From Acidobacteriota bacterium (GTDB lineage Bacteria; Acidobacteriota; Vicinamibacteria; Vicinamibacterales; JAFNAJ01), in NCBI GenBank assembly GCA_023384575.1, contig JAHDVP010000002.1, positions 9,479 through 73,478 on the forward strand: a stretch of DNA of 64,000 nucleotides, read 5' to 3'. The notes beneath the pieces were generated by a model, which was not told the origin of the DNA, did not search any database, and saw only the letters and a program-made list of their open reading frames with translations. Within the stretch, counting starts at the first letter, position 1. Every line of letters begins with the position of its first letter. Made by a program: the position numbers and the translations under genes. This document shows, in pieces, positions 52,163-59,906 of this stretch.

Positions 52163-53221
52163 ATGAAAGCCATCCTCCTCGCCGGGGGCAAGGGCACCCG
52201 GCTCCGCCCCCTGACACTCCACACGCCGAAGCCCATCGTCCCGATCTTCGATCGGCCGTTCCTGCTGTATCAGATCGAGCTGTTGAAGCAGATCCCCGAG
52301 ATCACGGAAGTGATCTTGAGCCTGAACTACCAGCCGCGGCGGATCGAGGAGCTCTTCGGTGACGGCGGCGACCTCGGCCTCGGCATCCGATACGTGGTCG
52401 AGCCGGCGCCGCTCGGCACGGGCGGGGCCGTGAAGTACGCCGAACGGTATCTCGACGACTCGGTCGTCGTCTTCAACGGCGACGTGCTCACGGAGATCGA
52501 CCTCGTCGCGGTGCTGAAGCTCCATCGCGAACGGGCGGCGAAGGCCACCATCGTGCTCACGCCGGTCGAGCACCCGGCGGCGTACGGGCTCGTCGAGACC
52601 CATCCCGACGGCGCCGTGCGGCGCTTCCTCGAGAAGCCCTCGCCCGACCAGATCACCTGCAACACGATCAACGCCGGCATCTACGTCCTCGAGCCCGAGA
52701 CGTTCGACCGGATCCCGAAGGACACGAACTGGTCGATCGAGCGCAGCTACTTCCCGTCACTCGTCGAGCGGGGCGAGACGTTCGTCGCCTATGTCTACGA
52801 CGGCTACTGGATCGACATCGGCACCCCCGCCAAGTACCAGCAGGTGCACCAGGACATCATGCACGGCCGCTTTCACGCCGCGCCGTTCAAGGGCGAGCCC
52901 GAGGGGCACATCGCGCGCGCGCCGAGCGCGCGCGTGGAGGAGGGCGCCGAGGTCGTGGGGCCCTGCTTCCTCGACGAGGGCGTCGTCGTGAAGGCGGGTG
53001 CGCGGGTGCTGCCGGGCGCCGTGCTCGGCCGTCAGGTCCAGGTCGAAGAAGGCGCCACCGTGGAAGACTCCATCGTCTGGGCCAACACGCGCATCGAGCG
53101 CGATGCCGAGGTGCGTGGCGCGCTCGTCGGGCGCAGCGTACGCGTCGGCCGCAACGTCGTCGTCACGCCAGGGTCGGTGCTCGGCGACAAGACGAACGCC
53201 ACCGACTACAGCCGGGTCTGA
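52163..53221 (+). CDS. Sugar-phosphate nucleotidyltransferase (mannose-1-phosphate guanylyltransferase-like)
   Basis: 352 residues. The N-terminal nucleotidyltransferase domain has LLAGGKGTRLRPLTLHTPKPIVP and the metal-binding FNGDVL. FLEKPSPDQITCNTINAGIYVLEP is typical of the GDP-mannose pyrophosphorylase-like group. The C-terminal part is a left-handed beta-helix of hexapeptide repeats (VVGPCFLDEGVVVKAGARVLPGAVLG). Because phosphomannomutase follows 2 bases later, the product is probably GDP-mannose, but a dTDP-sugar product is possible. Confidence 0.88.
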   Translation: MKAILLAGGKGTRLRPLTLHTPKPIVPIFDRPFLLYQIELLKQIPEITEVILSLNYQPRRIEELFGDGGDLGLGIRYVVEPAPLGTGGAVKYAERYLDDSVVVFNGDVLTEIDLVAVLKLHRERAAKATIVLTPVEHPAAYGLVETHPDGAVRRFLEKPSPDQITCNTINAGIYVLEPETFDRIPKDTNWSIERSYFPSLVERGETFVAYVYDGYWIDIGTPAKYQQVHQDIMHGRFHAAPFKGEPEGHIARAPSARVEEGAEVVGPCFLDEGVVVKAGARVLPGAVLGRQVQVEEGATVEDSIVWANTRIERDAEVRGALVGRSVRVGRNVVVTPGSVLGDKTNATDYSRV

Positions 53222-53223
53222 GC

Positions 53224-54567
53224 ATGAGCATCTTCAAGGCGTACGACATCCGCGGCCTCTACCCCAGCGAGCTCGACGAGCGCCTCGCGCACCAGGCCGG
53301 ACGCGCGTTCGTGGCTTACCTCGAGGCGTCGCGCATCGGCGTCGCACGTGATATGCGCCTCTCGTCGCCGTCGATGGCGGCCGCCTTCATCGAGGGCGCG
53401 CGGGAGCAGGGCGCCGAGGTCGTCGACTACGGCATGACCGGCACCGACATGCTCTACTTCGGCGTCTGCCGCGACGGGCTCGACGGCGGCGCGATGGTCA
53501 CCGCCTCGCACAACCCGAAGGAATACAACGGGATGAAGCTCGTGCGCCGCGACGCGCTGCCACTCAGCGGCGAGGCTGGCATCGCCGAGATGCGCGAGAT
53601 GATCGCGAACGACACCATCCCCGCGCCCTCGCGCCCCCGCGGCGGGCGCGTCGAGGCGTCGTTGCTCGACGACTACGTCGAGAAGGTCCTCTCGTTCATC
53701 GACGTCAAGGCCGTCCGGCCCTTCCACGTCGTGCTCGATGCCGGCAGCGGCATGGGCGGGCTCGTTGCGCCGAAGCTCTTCGCGAAGCTCCCCTGCCGGA
53801 CGACGACCCTGTGCTTCGAGATCGACGGCTCGTTTCCCAACCACGAGGCCAATCCCCTCATCGAGGAGAACCGCCGCGACATCGTCGAGCGGGTGGTGGC
53901 CGAGGGCGCTGATATCGGCATCGCCTGGGACGGCGACGCCGACCGCTGCTTCTTCATCGACGGCAGCGGCGAGTTCATCGCGGGCGACTTCATCACGGCG
54001 CTGCTCGCCGAGGCGTTCCTCCTGAAGCAGCCCGGCTCGAAGATCGTCTACGACTGCCGGGCGAGCTACGCCGTGAAGGACACCGTGGCGACGTACGGCG
54101 GCGAGGCCCTCATGAACCGCGTCGGCCACGCGTTCCTGAAGCGCCGCATGCGGGAGGAGGACGCGGTGTTCGGCGGCGAGGTCACCGGCCACTACTACTT
54201 CCGCGACTTCTACTACGCCGACAACGGGTTCATCCCGGCTGTCCTCATCCTCGAGCTCATGTCGAAGAAGGGGCAGGCGCTGCGGGAGCTGCTCGCGCCG
54301 CTGCGGGAGAAGTACTTCATCTCGGGCGAGATCAACACGAAGGTCGCGAGCATGAACGAAGTCGAGCGCAAGATCGAGGGCCTCGCCGCGCGCTACGCCG
54401 ACGGCCATCTCTATCGCATGGACGGTGTCTCGGTGGAGTATCCCGACTGGCACTTCAACGTGCGGCCGTCGAACACCGAGCCGCTGCTGCGGCTGAATCT
54501 CGAGGGCCTGACGCCGGCGATCATGGAGCGGCGGCGCGACGAGGTCCTCGCCTTCGTCCGTTCGTGA
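53224..54567 (+). CDS. manB: Phosphomannomutase/phosphoglucomutase
   Basis: 447 residues, four-domain alpha-D-phosphohexomutase. FKAYDIRGLYPSEL starts it. The phosphoserine loop is VTASHNPKEYNGMKLV, the metal site is WDGDADRCFF, the sugar-binding loop is FGGEVTGHYYFRDFYYAD, and the phosphate-binding loop is VRPSNTEPLLRLNLE. It interconverts mannose 6- and 1-phosphate for glycan synthesis. It is cotranscribed with the nucleotidyltransferase, and a 7-bp inverted repeat overlaps its stop codon. Confidence 0.95.
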   Translation: MSIFKAYDIRGLYPSELDERLAHQAGRAFVAYLEASRIGVARDMRLSSPSMAAAFIEGAREQGAEVVDYGMTGTDMLYFGVCRDGLDGGAMVTASHNPKEYNGMKLVRRDALPLSGEAGIAEMREMIANDTIPAPSRPRGGRVEASLLDDYVEKVLSFIDVKAVRPFHVVLDAGSGMGGLVAPKLFAKLPCRTTTLCFEIDGSFPNHEANPLIEENRRDIVERVVAEGADIGIAWDGDADRCFFIDGSGEFIAGDFITALLAEAFLLKQPGSKIVYDCRASYAVKDTVATYGGEALMNRVGHAFLKRRMREEDAVFGGEVTGHYYFRDFYYADNGFIPAVLILELMSKKGQALRELLAPLREKYFISGEINTKVASMNEVERKIEGLAARYADGHLYRMDGVSVEYPDWHFNVRPSNTEPLLRLNLEGLTPAIMERRRDEVLAFVRS

Positions 54568-54588
54568 AAAGGGGACACTCACCTTTTC
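54566..54588. repeat. Inverted repeat overlapping the manB stop
   Basis: GAAAAGG and CCTTTTC form a 7-bp stem around GGACACTCA. It may act as a weak terminator or be a dispersed repeat; no T-run longer than four follows. Confidence 0.4.
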
Positions 54589-54640
54589 CGATCGTCGGCG
54601 GACCGGCGGAAGGGAGTCGGACTGGCGACCCCGGCGACGT

Positions 54641-54677
54641 GTCAGGTCGTGAAGAACGCCACAGGTCAAGACCTGAC
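54641..54677. repeat. Second inverted repeat before the tRNA gene
   Basis: GTCAGGTC (54641-54648) pairs with GACCTGAC (54670-54677). An alternative inner stem CAGGTC-AA-GACCTG (54662-54675) is also possible. Confidence 0.45.
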
Positions 54678-54698
54678 CCCCAGATGGCGGACTTCTGT

Positions 54699-54704
54699 TA
54701 GAAT
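54699..54704 (+). promoter_or_regulatory. -10 element (TAGAAT) of the tRNA gene
   Basis: TAGAAT 16 bases upstream of the mature tRNA 5' end; the -35 is not clear. Confidence 0.4.
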
Positions 54705-54720
54705 CGGAAGGCGTTCGCGG

Positions 54721-54794
54721 GCGGGCTTAGCATAGTGGTAATGCTCTGGCTTCCCAAGCCAGCTAGACGGGTTCGATTCCCGTAGCCCGCTCCA
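54721..54794 (+). tRNA. tRNA-Gly (anticodon CCC)
   Basis: A complete cloverleaf: 7-bp acceptor stem (GCGGGCT / AGCCCGC), D-stem GCAT/ATGC, anticodon stem CTGGC/GCCAG with loop TTCCCAA giving anticodon CCC, and T-stem ACGGG/CCCGT with loop TTCGATT. The 3' CCA is encoded (54792-54794). It reads GGG glycine codons. Confidence 0.96.
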
Positions 54795-54872
54795 TTGCGG
54801 CCGTCTCCATTCTCAATGGGGGGCTGGGTGGCCAATCCAGGGCGAGAGCGCCTGTCCTCATTCGCGATACCG

Positions 54873-55673
54873 ATGTTCGCGCGAGTGGCCTGCCGCCTGT
54901 CCGGGTCCACCGATCACCGGCCGCAGACCACCGTCGTGCACCACGCCTTGGTGTGCCTCATGCTCGTCGGTGGACTCCAGGGCCACGAGGCCAGCAGCCG
55001 ACTCCAGCCGACCCCGGAACTGCTCGACGAGGCCGTGGCCTGGGGCCTCAGCGGATCCGCGGCCCCGCACCCTCTGAGGTGGTATCGGACCACGGCCGGA
55101 TGTCCGGACGACGGGTCGCCTGCGATGGGTTGGCTCTACACCCCCTTCGTGCGCGTCGCGCTCGCGGCGGCTGCGGCGGAACGGGACGGGCGAGCACCCG
55201 ATCGCGATGAGCTCGTTCGCTGGCTCGACGACCCTCTGGTCTACGTGGCCGTACAGTCGATGTCCAGGACGGGCGAGGACGTCGACGCGGTGTTCGAGGA
55301 CGTAGAGCCCGAAGTCGCGGTCATCCGACGGGGGGCGGACGGCGTCGGCCACCCCTACCTTCGTCCTCGCGCGAATGGCCGCGCGGCGCTCGTGGCGTCA
55401 GACGGCGTCACCCAGGGACTGGCGCCTCACTGGGTCAGGCCGCGATGGGAAGGCATCACGGAGATCGATCCCGACTTCGACTCGAGGGACATCGCCGTTG
55501 TGGCCGCCTTCGGCCGGGACGTCCTTCGCGCCGATCTCGAGATCGTCTCGTGGAAGAAGGGCGCCGGCCCCTTGGACAAGCAGTGGAGCGCCCGGTACCG
55601 TCGCGGCAGCATCAGAGACTGTGACGAGATGTCGTGGGGCAGGGAAACGTCGGGATCGTCAGGCGGGTGGTAG
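54873..55673 (+). CDS. Hypothetical exported protein next to tRNA-Gly
   Basis: 266 residues; no family recognised. A hydrophobic stretch ALVCLMLVGGLQGHEA near residues 25-40 looks like a signal peptide core, so the real start may instead be the GTG at 54936. The mature part is rich in Arg, Asp and Trp, with motifs such as HPLRWYRTTAGCPDDGSPAMGWLYTPFVRVALAA and EDVEPEVAVIRRGADG, and no catalytic signature. Its 3' end overlaps the broken toxin gene on the other strand. It could be a lineage-specific or horizontally acquired gene beside the tRNA. Confidence 0.5.
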   Translation: MFARVACRLSGSTDHRPQTTVVHHALVCLMLVGGLQGHEASSRLQPTPELLDEAVAWGLSGSAAPHPLRWYRTTAGCPDDGSPAMGWLYTPFVRVALAAAAAERDGRAPDRDELVRWLDDPLVYVAVQSMSRTGEDVDAVFEDVEPEVAVIRRGADGVGHPYLRPRANGRAALVASDGVTQGLAPHWVRPRWEGITEIDPDFDSRDIAVVAAFGRDVLRADLEIVSWKKGAGPLDKQWSARYRRGSIRDCDEMSWGRETSGSSGGW

Positions 55674-55857
55674 TCGTCCGACGATCGGACGCGAACAGCA
55701 CGTTCTGCACGTGGCGCAGACGGTCGATCGTGCGCAGGCTCTCGACGGCAATCAGCTCACTCGAGACCAGGGCGGTGTACGCGCGCAGGTCGGTGAGGGC
55801 GCCCGGCTCACGCAGCACCAGACGAAGAAACGCGGAGGTGTCGACGTAGGCGGTCAC
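55612..55857 (-). pseudogene. Truncated VapC-type PIN-domain toxin
   Basis: 81 residues. It starts as a normal PIN toxin (MTAYVDTSAFLRLVLREPGA, with the first acidic residue Asp6 and an acidic ELIAVESLRTID helix). After about residue 48 the reading becomes unrelated (HVQNVLFASDRRTTTTRL) and stops, where functional VapC proteins run to about 130 residues. The C-terminal catalytic aspartates are absent, so no ribonuclease activity is expected. The ATG overlaps the antitoxin stop. Confidence 0.7.
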
Positions 55858-56099
55858 TGTCGCCGCCGGTCATCGAGCAGGATGGCCAGGCTGTCGGTCG
55901 GGACCGACGGCGGCGGTGGCAGCGTGAGATCGCGAAGGCGGCGAGTGGCGCGGCGCACCTTGAGCGGCTCGACCGAGACCGGAACGATGCGCGCAATGGG
56001 GGTATCCCGATCCAGCACGGTCAGCGTGCGGCCCTTTCGTACTGATCTGAGGTATTCACTCAGACGAGCCTTCAGCGCCGCGATCCGCACCGTCGTCAT
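55854..56099 (-). CDS. Type II antitoxin (Phd/YefM/VapB-like)
   Basis: 81 residues. The N-terminal RIAALKARLSEYLRSVRKGRTLTVLDRDTPIARIVP is the Phd/YefM DNA-binding fold, and the Pro-rich, acidic C-terminal tail would bind the toxin. It would repress its own operon. Its partner is truncated, so it appears to be an orphan antitoxin now. A TATAGT -10 only 7 bases upstream of the ATG implies a leaderless mRNA. Confidence 0.82.
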   Translation of the reverse strand: MTTVRIAALKARLSEYLRSVRKGRTLTVLDRDTPIARIVPVSVEPLKVRRATRRLRDLTLPPPPSVPTDSLAILLDDRRRQ

Positions 56100-56106
56100 T
56101 GATCAC

Positions 56107-56112
56107 ACTATA
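56107..56112 (-). promoter_or_regulatory. -10 element (TATAGT) of the antitoxin gene
   Basis: Minus-strand TATAGT, 7 bases from the ATG at 56099. Confidence 0.5.
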
Positions 56113-56209
56113 TTCCCGACAGGTCATCTACGACACCGCGCTCGCCTGTCCTCGACCTCGACGCCATCCCGCGCTACCATACGGTGCCCGTCTGAACGGA
56201 GCCACTGTC

Positions 56210-56911
56210 ATGGCCACCCCGCCTCCCCGCTTCTCGCCCCGTGCCTTGACCTTCCTGCGCGCACTCAACCGCCACAACGACCGCGAGTGGTTCCGCGAAC
56301 GCAAGGACGTCTACGAGCGCGAGCTGCGCGCGCCGATGGCCGCGCTGGTCGAGCGGCTCGGCGACGACTTCCGGGCGTTCGCCCCAGAGCTCGTCGCGAC
56401 GCCGAAGGCGTCGATGTTCCGACCGTACCGCGATACGCGATTCTCGGAAGACAAGTCGCCCATCAAGACGAACATCGCCGCGGTCTTCCCTTGGCAGGGA
56501 TTCGGCCGTACCGAAGGCGCCGCGCTCTATCTCGAGCTCAACACGAAAACGGTGCTCGTGGCGGGTGGCCTGTACTTCGCCACGACCGCGCAACTGCTCG
56601 CCGTGCGCGAGCATCTCGCGACGCACCTCGCGCAGTTCCGGTCGATCGTCGAGTCGCCAGCCTTCGTGCGAGCGACCGGCGGCCTCACGGGCGACCAGTT
56701 GCAGCGCGTGCCACGCCCCTTCCCGAAGGACCACCCGGCCGCCGAGTACCTGCGGCACCGGCAGTTCCTCGCGTGGAAGGAATGGCCTGCGGCGCACGCG
56801 ACCACGCCTCGCTTCTACGGCGACGTCCTGAGGTTCTTCCGCGTGGCCGCGCCGCTCGTGCGCTTCCTCAACACCCCGCTCGTCGCGCAGCGCTCGAGAG
56901 AGATCGTGTGA
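56210..56911 (+). CDS. DUF2461 family protein
   Basis: 233 residues. The pattern FSPRALTFLRALNRHNDREWFRERKDVYE at the N-terminus, then MFRPYRDTRFSEDKSPIKTNIAAVF and LYLELNTKTVLVAGGLYFA, is diagnostic of DUF2461 (TIGR02453). The function is unknown and there is no signal peptide. I chose the ATG at 56210, where homology begins; a TACCAT at 56176-56181 may be its -10. It converges with the oxidoreductase gene. Confidence 0.88.
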   Translation: MATPPPRFSPRALTFLRALNRHNDREWFRERKDVYERELRAPMAALVERLGDDFRAFAPELVATPKASMFRPYRDTRFSEDKSPIKTNIAAVFPWQGFGRTEGAALYLELNTKTVLVAGGLYFATTAQLLAVREHLATHLAQFRSIVESPAFVRATGGLTGDQLQRVPRPFPKDHPAAEYLRHRQFLAWKEWPAAHATTPRFYGDVLRFFRVAAPLVRFLNTPLVAQRSREIV

Positions 56912-56989
56912 GGGGATCGCTCGGCTGAAACCTCGCGCTACCGGAGTCCGTTCACCCGCGACCGGACATCGTTCTGGCACGACCGGACA

Positions 56990-58165
56990 TCACGCGGCGG
57001 CGCGATGCCGGCGGTCGTGTCCAAGCGGCCGCCCGTGCAGGAACCAGCGCCCAAGCAGCACGTGGCGTGCGAACCAGCGCGACCCGAGTAACGCGACGCT
57101 CACCCGCTCGACGAGCGGCCCGGGCAGCCCCCACGAGGCCTCGCTCGCCGGCTTCGGCACGCCGAAACGCTCGCGGAGCCTGGACGCGTACCGTGAAAGA
57201 TCCTGCGGGCTCGCCTTCGTCCTCGCCTCGAGGATGGTCTCCGCGGCGAACCGCCCCGACTCGACCGCCGGCAGAATGCCCTCGCCGCTCACGGGATACG
57301 CGAGGCCAGCGGCATCGCCCACGAGCACCACGCCGTCTCCGGCACACCTTCGCCCTGGCACCTCCCACAGCCGGTACGCGTGCCCGTGCCAGCGGCGCGG
57401 CACGTCGGGCGGGACGAGGGCGCGCCGGGCGAGAAACTCCTGAAACGCCGAGACATGGCGCGACAGAGTCCGTTCGCCGACCCGGCCGAAGCCGACGTTC
57501 AAGACGTCGCCCTTGCGCACCACCCAGCCGTAGCCGAGGCGGTCGGGGCAGAAGTACAGCGCCGGCAGCTCGCCGACGACGGGGCACGCCCTTCGCTGCT
57601 CCCCTGTCATCTCGAACTCGACTTCCTGTGCGAAGACGAGGCCGCGGTCGGCCTCCGGCGGCAAGGGGGCGGGGCCGCCGCCGTTGACGACCCGCGACAC
57701 CGGACAGAAGTGCCCGCCGGCGCCCACGAGCACCGGTGCGCGGAACGTGCCGTTCACCACCCACTGCCCGTGCTCGCGGGCGATCGCCTCGACGCGGACA
57801 CTCTCGTGGACGTCGACCCGCGCACGGCGGAGCAGATACTCGTCGAACTCGCACCGGCGGATGCCGTAGCTGACGACCGCGCCGTAGTCGGTGGCGACCT
57901 CGCGATGGTCGATCGCGCCGGTGCGGAACCCGCGAAACGGCTGCAGCGTGCGCGCGCGCGCGTAGTCGTCGAGGTCGAGCCCGAGCGTCTCGACGACCTC
58001 GGGAGTAATCCACCCCGCGCAGACTTTGTCGCGCGGGAAGCGCGCCTGGTCGAGCACGCGCACGTGAAGCCCCCTCTCGCGCAGGGTCTTCGCGCACGTC
58101 GAGCCGGCTGGTCCGCCGCCCACGATAAGCACGTCGCTGTCGATCATCGGCTTCGGCTGATTCAT
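56990..58165 (-). CDS. FAD-dependent oxidoreductase, geranylgeranyl-reductase-like
   Basis: 391 residues. The FAD-binding motif is LIVGGGPAGSTCAKTLRERG, followed by RFPRDKVCAGWI, a later LGYGWVVRKGDVLNVGFG, and the second FAD motif VVLVGDAAGLAYPVSGEGI. This matches the geranylgeranyl reductase/digeranylgeranylglycerophospholipid reductase group, which saturates isoprenoid or membrane lipid double bonds. Its neighbour is a cyclopropane synthase-like enzyme, suggesting a role in lipid tailoring. Substrate unknown. A dispersed repeat lies immediately upstream. Confidence 0.85.
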   Translation of the reverse strand: MNQPKPMIDSDVLIVGGGPAGSTCAKTLRERGLHVRVLDQARFPRDKVCAGWITPEVVETLGLDLDDYARARTLQPFRGFRTGAIDHREVATDYGAVVSYGIRRCEFDEYLLRRARVDVHESVRVEAIAREHGQWVVNGTFRAPVLVGAGGHFCPVSRVVNGGGPAPLPPEADRGLVFAQEVEFEMTGEQRRACPVVGELPALYFCPDRLGYGWVVRKGDVLNVGFGRVGERTLSRHVSAFQEFLARRALVPPDVPRRWHGHAYRLWEVPGRRCAGDGVVLVGDAAGLAYPVSGEGILPAVESGRFAAETILEARTKASPQDLSRYASRLRERFGVPKPASEASWGLPGPLVERVSVALLGSRWFARHVLLGRWFLHGRPLGHDRRHRAAA

Positions 58166-58168
58166 GCC

Positions 58169-58195
58169 GCCGGGGCTGAAGCCCCGGCGCTACGG
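58169..58195. repeat. Perfect palindromic repeat (CGCCGGGGC-TGAA-GCCCCGGCG)
   Basis: A 9-bp perfect stem with a TGAA loop followed by CTACG, between two minus-strand genes. It shares 14 identical bases with the copy at 20536-20558. Confidence 0.7.
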
Positions 58196-58246
58196 ATCCA
58201 CGGAACGGACGACGTCCCGGCGCGACGGATCTGCGGGACGGACGAC
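58193..58246. repeat. Imperfect tandem repeat, 32-base period
   Basis: ACGGATCCACGGAACGGACG at 58193 recurs as ACGGATCTGCGGGACGGACG at 58225, each followed by AC; 3 mismatches in 22 bases. It lies directly beside the palindromic repeat. Confidence 0.6.
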
Positions 58247-58290
58247 CTCATGCGCCCGCGCGATGGAGGACGGCGCCCGGTGGGTCGGCT

Positions 58291-59577
58291 TCACTCTCGA
58301 CCGTACAGCTCCGCGCGCGTCCAACGCCACGCCGGTCGCACCGCCCGGGCGAGCGTCACCTGGAAGAGCTGCAGGTTGCCGCCCAGGAACCCGGCCTGCG
58401 CCTCCGCGAGGTAGAGCCGCCACATGCGCGTGAACGGCTCGCCGAACCGGCGCGTGACCTCGCCCTTCGCGGCCTCGAACCGCGCCAGCCAGTGCGCGAG
58501 CGTCCGCGCATAGTGCGGCTGCAGGTTCTCGACGTCGACGACGGCGAGCGTGTGGGGCTCGAGGACGCCGGTCACCGCCTCACCAAGCGACGGGATGTGC
58601 GTGCCCGGAAAGATGCGGCGCGCGATCCACCGCCCCGTCGGGGCTGGCGCGTTGCGCCCGATGAAGTGCAGCAGCCCGCGCCCGCCGCTGCGATCGAGCG
58701 TACGGTCGATCGTGTCGGCGAGCGCCGCGTAGTGCGGGCGCCCGACGTGCTCGAGCATGCCCACCGAGACGAACGCGTCGCAGCGCCCCGTCATGTGGCG
58801 GTAGTCGTCTTCGACGAACTCCACGCGGTTGCTCAGGCCTTCGCGAGCGGCCCGCTCGCGCGCCCACGCCACCTGCTGGTGCGACACGTTCCACGCCCGG
58901 ACGCGCACGCCGTGGTGACGCGCGAGGTGCAGCGCGAGCGAGCCCCAGCCGCATCCCGCCTCGAACACGACCTCGCCAGGCCGCAACGCCAGCTTCCGCG
59001 CGACGAGATCCATCTTCGCGACCTGCGCTTCCTCGAGCGACGCCTCTGGGGTCGGGAAGTACGCGCAGGTGTACACCATCTCCGAGTCGAGCCACAGGCG
59101 ATAGAAGTCGTTGCCGAGGTCGTAGTGATGCGCGACGTTGCGCCGGGCGCGGGCCAGGGTGTTGCGCGCGGCGCGCAGCGCCCGCACGAGCGCGGGCGAG
59201 CGCCGGCCGGCCGCGACCTGCTTGCGCACGACGGCGGCGAGCATGCCGACGAGATCGCCGTCGACCTCGATGCGGCCGGCCCGATAGCCCTCGCCGAAGG
59301 CGACGTCGGGATCGGCCGCGAGCTGAACAAGAGTGGCGCGGTCGTTGATCCTGACCGTGGCCATCGGGGCGGGAGCCGCCTCGGCCAACGCGCCGCTCCA
59401 GAGGACGATTCGCATGGGCACGCCGTCGAGGGCGCGCGCAATGGCACGGAGGCAGGCGACGTCGAAGGCGTGCGCGGAGAGGCGTGGCGCGCCGGCCGAG
59501 GCGCGGCGCGGCTCCGCCACCGCCTGCGTGTCGGCCGCGCCGCCCGAGCGGAGCGGCTGACGCATGACGACAGACAT
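58291..59577 (-). CDS. cfa: Cyclopropane-fatty-acyl-phospholipid synthase family methyltransferase
   Basis: 428 residues. The N-terminal domain (about 1-140) is followed by NVAHHYDLGNDFYRLWLDSEMVYTCAYF, the SAM motif VFEAGCGWGSLALHLA, and VSVGMLEHVGRPHY with the bicarbonate-site glutamate. It adds a methylene bridge to membrane fatty-acid double bonds, or a related methylation. GGGAGG precedes the ATG at 59577. Together with the geranylgeranyl-reductase-like gene it forms a small lipid-modification cluster. Confidence 0.93.
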   Translation of the reverse strand: MSVVMRQPLRSGGAADTQAVAEPRRASAGAPRLSAHAFDVACLRAIARALDGVPMRIVLWSGALAEAAPAPMATVRINDRATLVQLAADPDVAFGEGYRAGRIEVDGDLVGMLAAVVRKQVAAGRRSPALVRALRAARNTLARARRNVAHHYDLGNDFYRLWLDSEMVYTCAYFPTPEASLEEAQVAKMDLVARKLALRPGEVVFEAGCGWGSLALHLARHHGVRVRAWNVSHQQVAWARERAAREGLSNRVEFVEDDYRHMTGRCDAFVSVGMLEHVGRPHYAALADTIDRTLDRSGGRGLLHFIGRNAPAPTGRWIARRIFPGTHIPSLGEAVTGVLEPHTLAVVDVENLQPHYARTLAHWLARFEAAKGEVTRRFGEPFTRMWRLYLAEAQAGFLGGNLQLFQVTLARAVRPAWRWTRAELYGRE

Positions 59578-59906
59578 GGCGATGACCTCCCGTTGGGGGC
59601 CACGAAGCAGCCGATGTCTTGATTCTGGCCCCGCAACGGTCGCTTGGCAAGCGCGGGCCGACCGGCTCGCGCACTACGGCCTGACCGGGTCGTGAGAGCC
59701 GATGTCCCCCTGGAGCCGGGTCTTGCGTTTTCCCTGACAGCTGAACCTGGCGGCGAAGCGGCCCGAGACCGACCGCGACGATGGCTGGAGGTCGCCACAG
59801 AAGGCAATGTAGCGCCGCCGGACGATGCTGCTGGTCGACCCGGGAACCGTCGAGGGCCCTCTCTCGTCCTCTCGGCCATGCCCCTGCCCTGCCAGGTGTC
59901 CCGCCC
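59578..59906. other. Divergent intergenic region between cfa and the ADOP permease
   Basis: 329 bases. A short palindrome CGCTTGGCAAGCG lies at about 59640-59652. A TTGCGT and a weak AT-rich patch lie further on. I see no gene or convincing promoter hexamer pair. Confidence 0.4.

Noticed and set aside
55612..55857. Functional VapC toxin
   Set aside because: The C-terminal half with essential acidic residues is missing.
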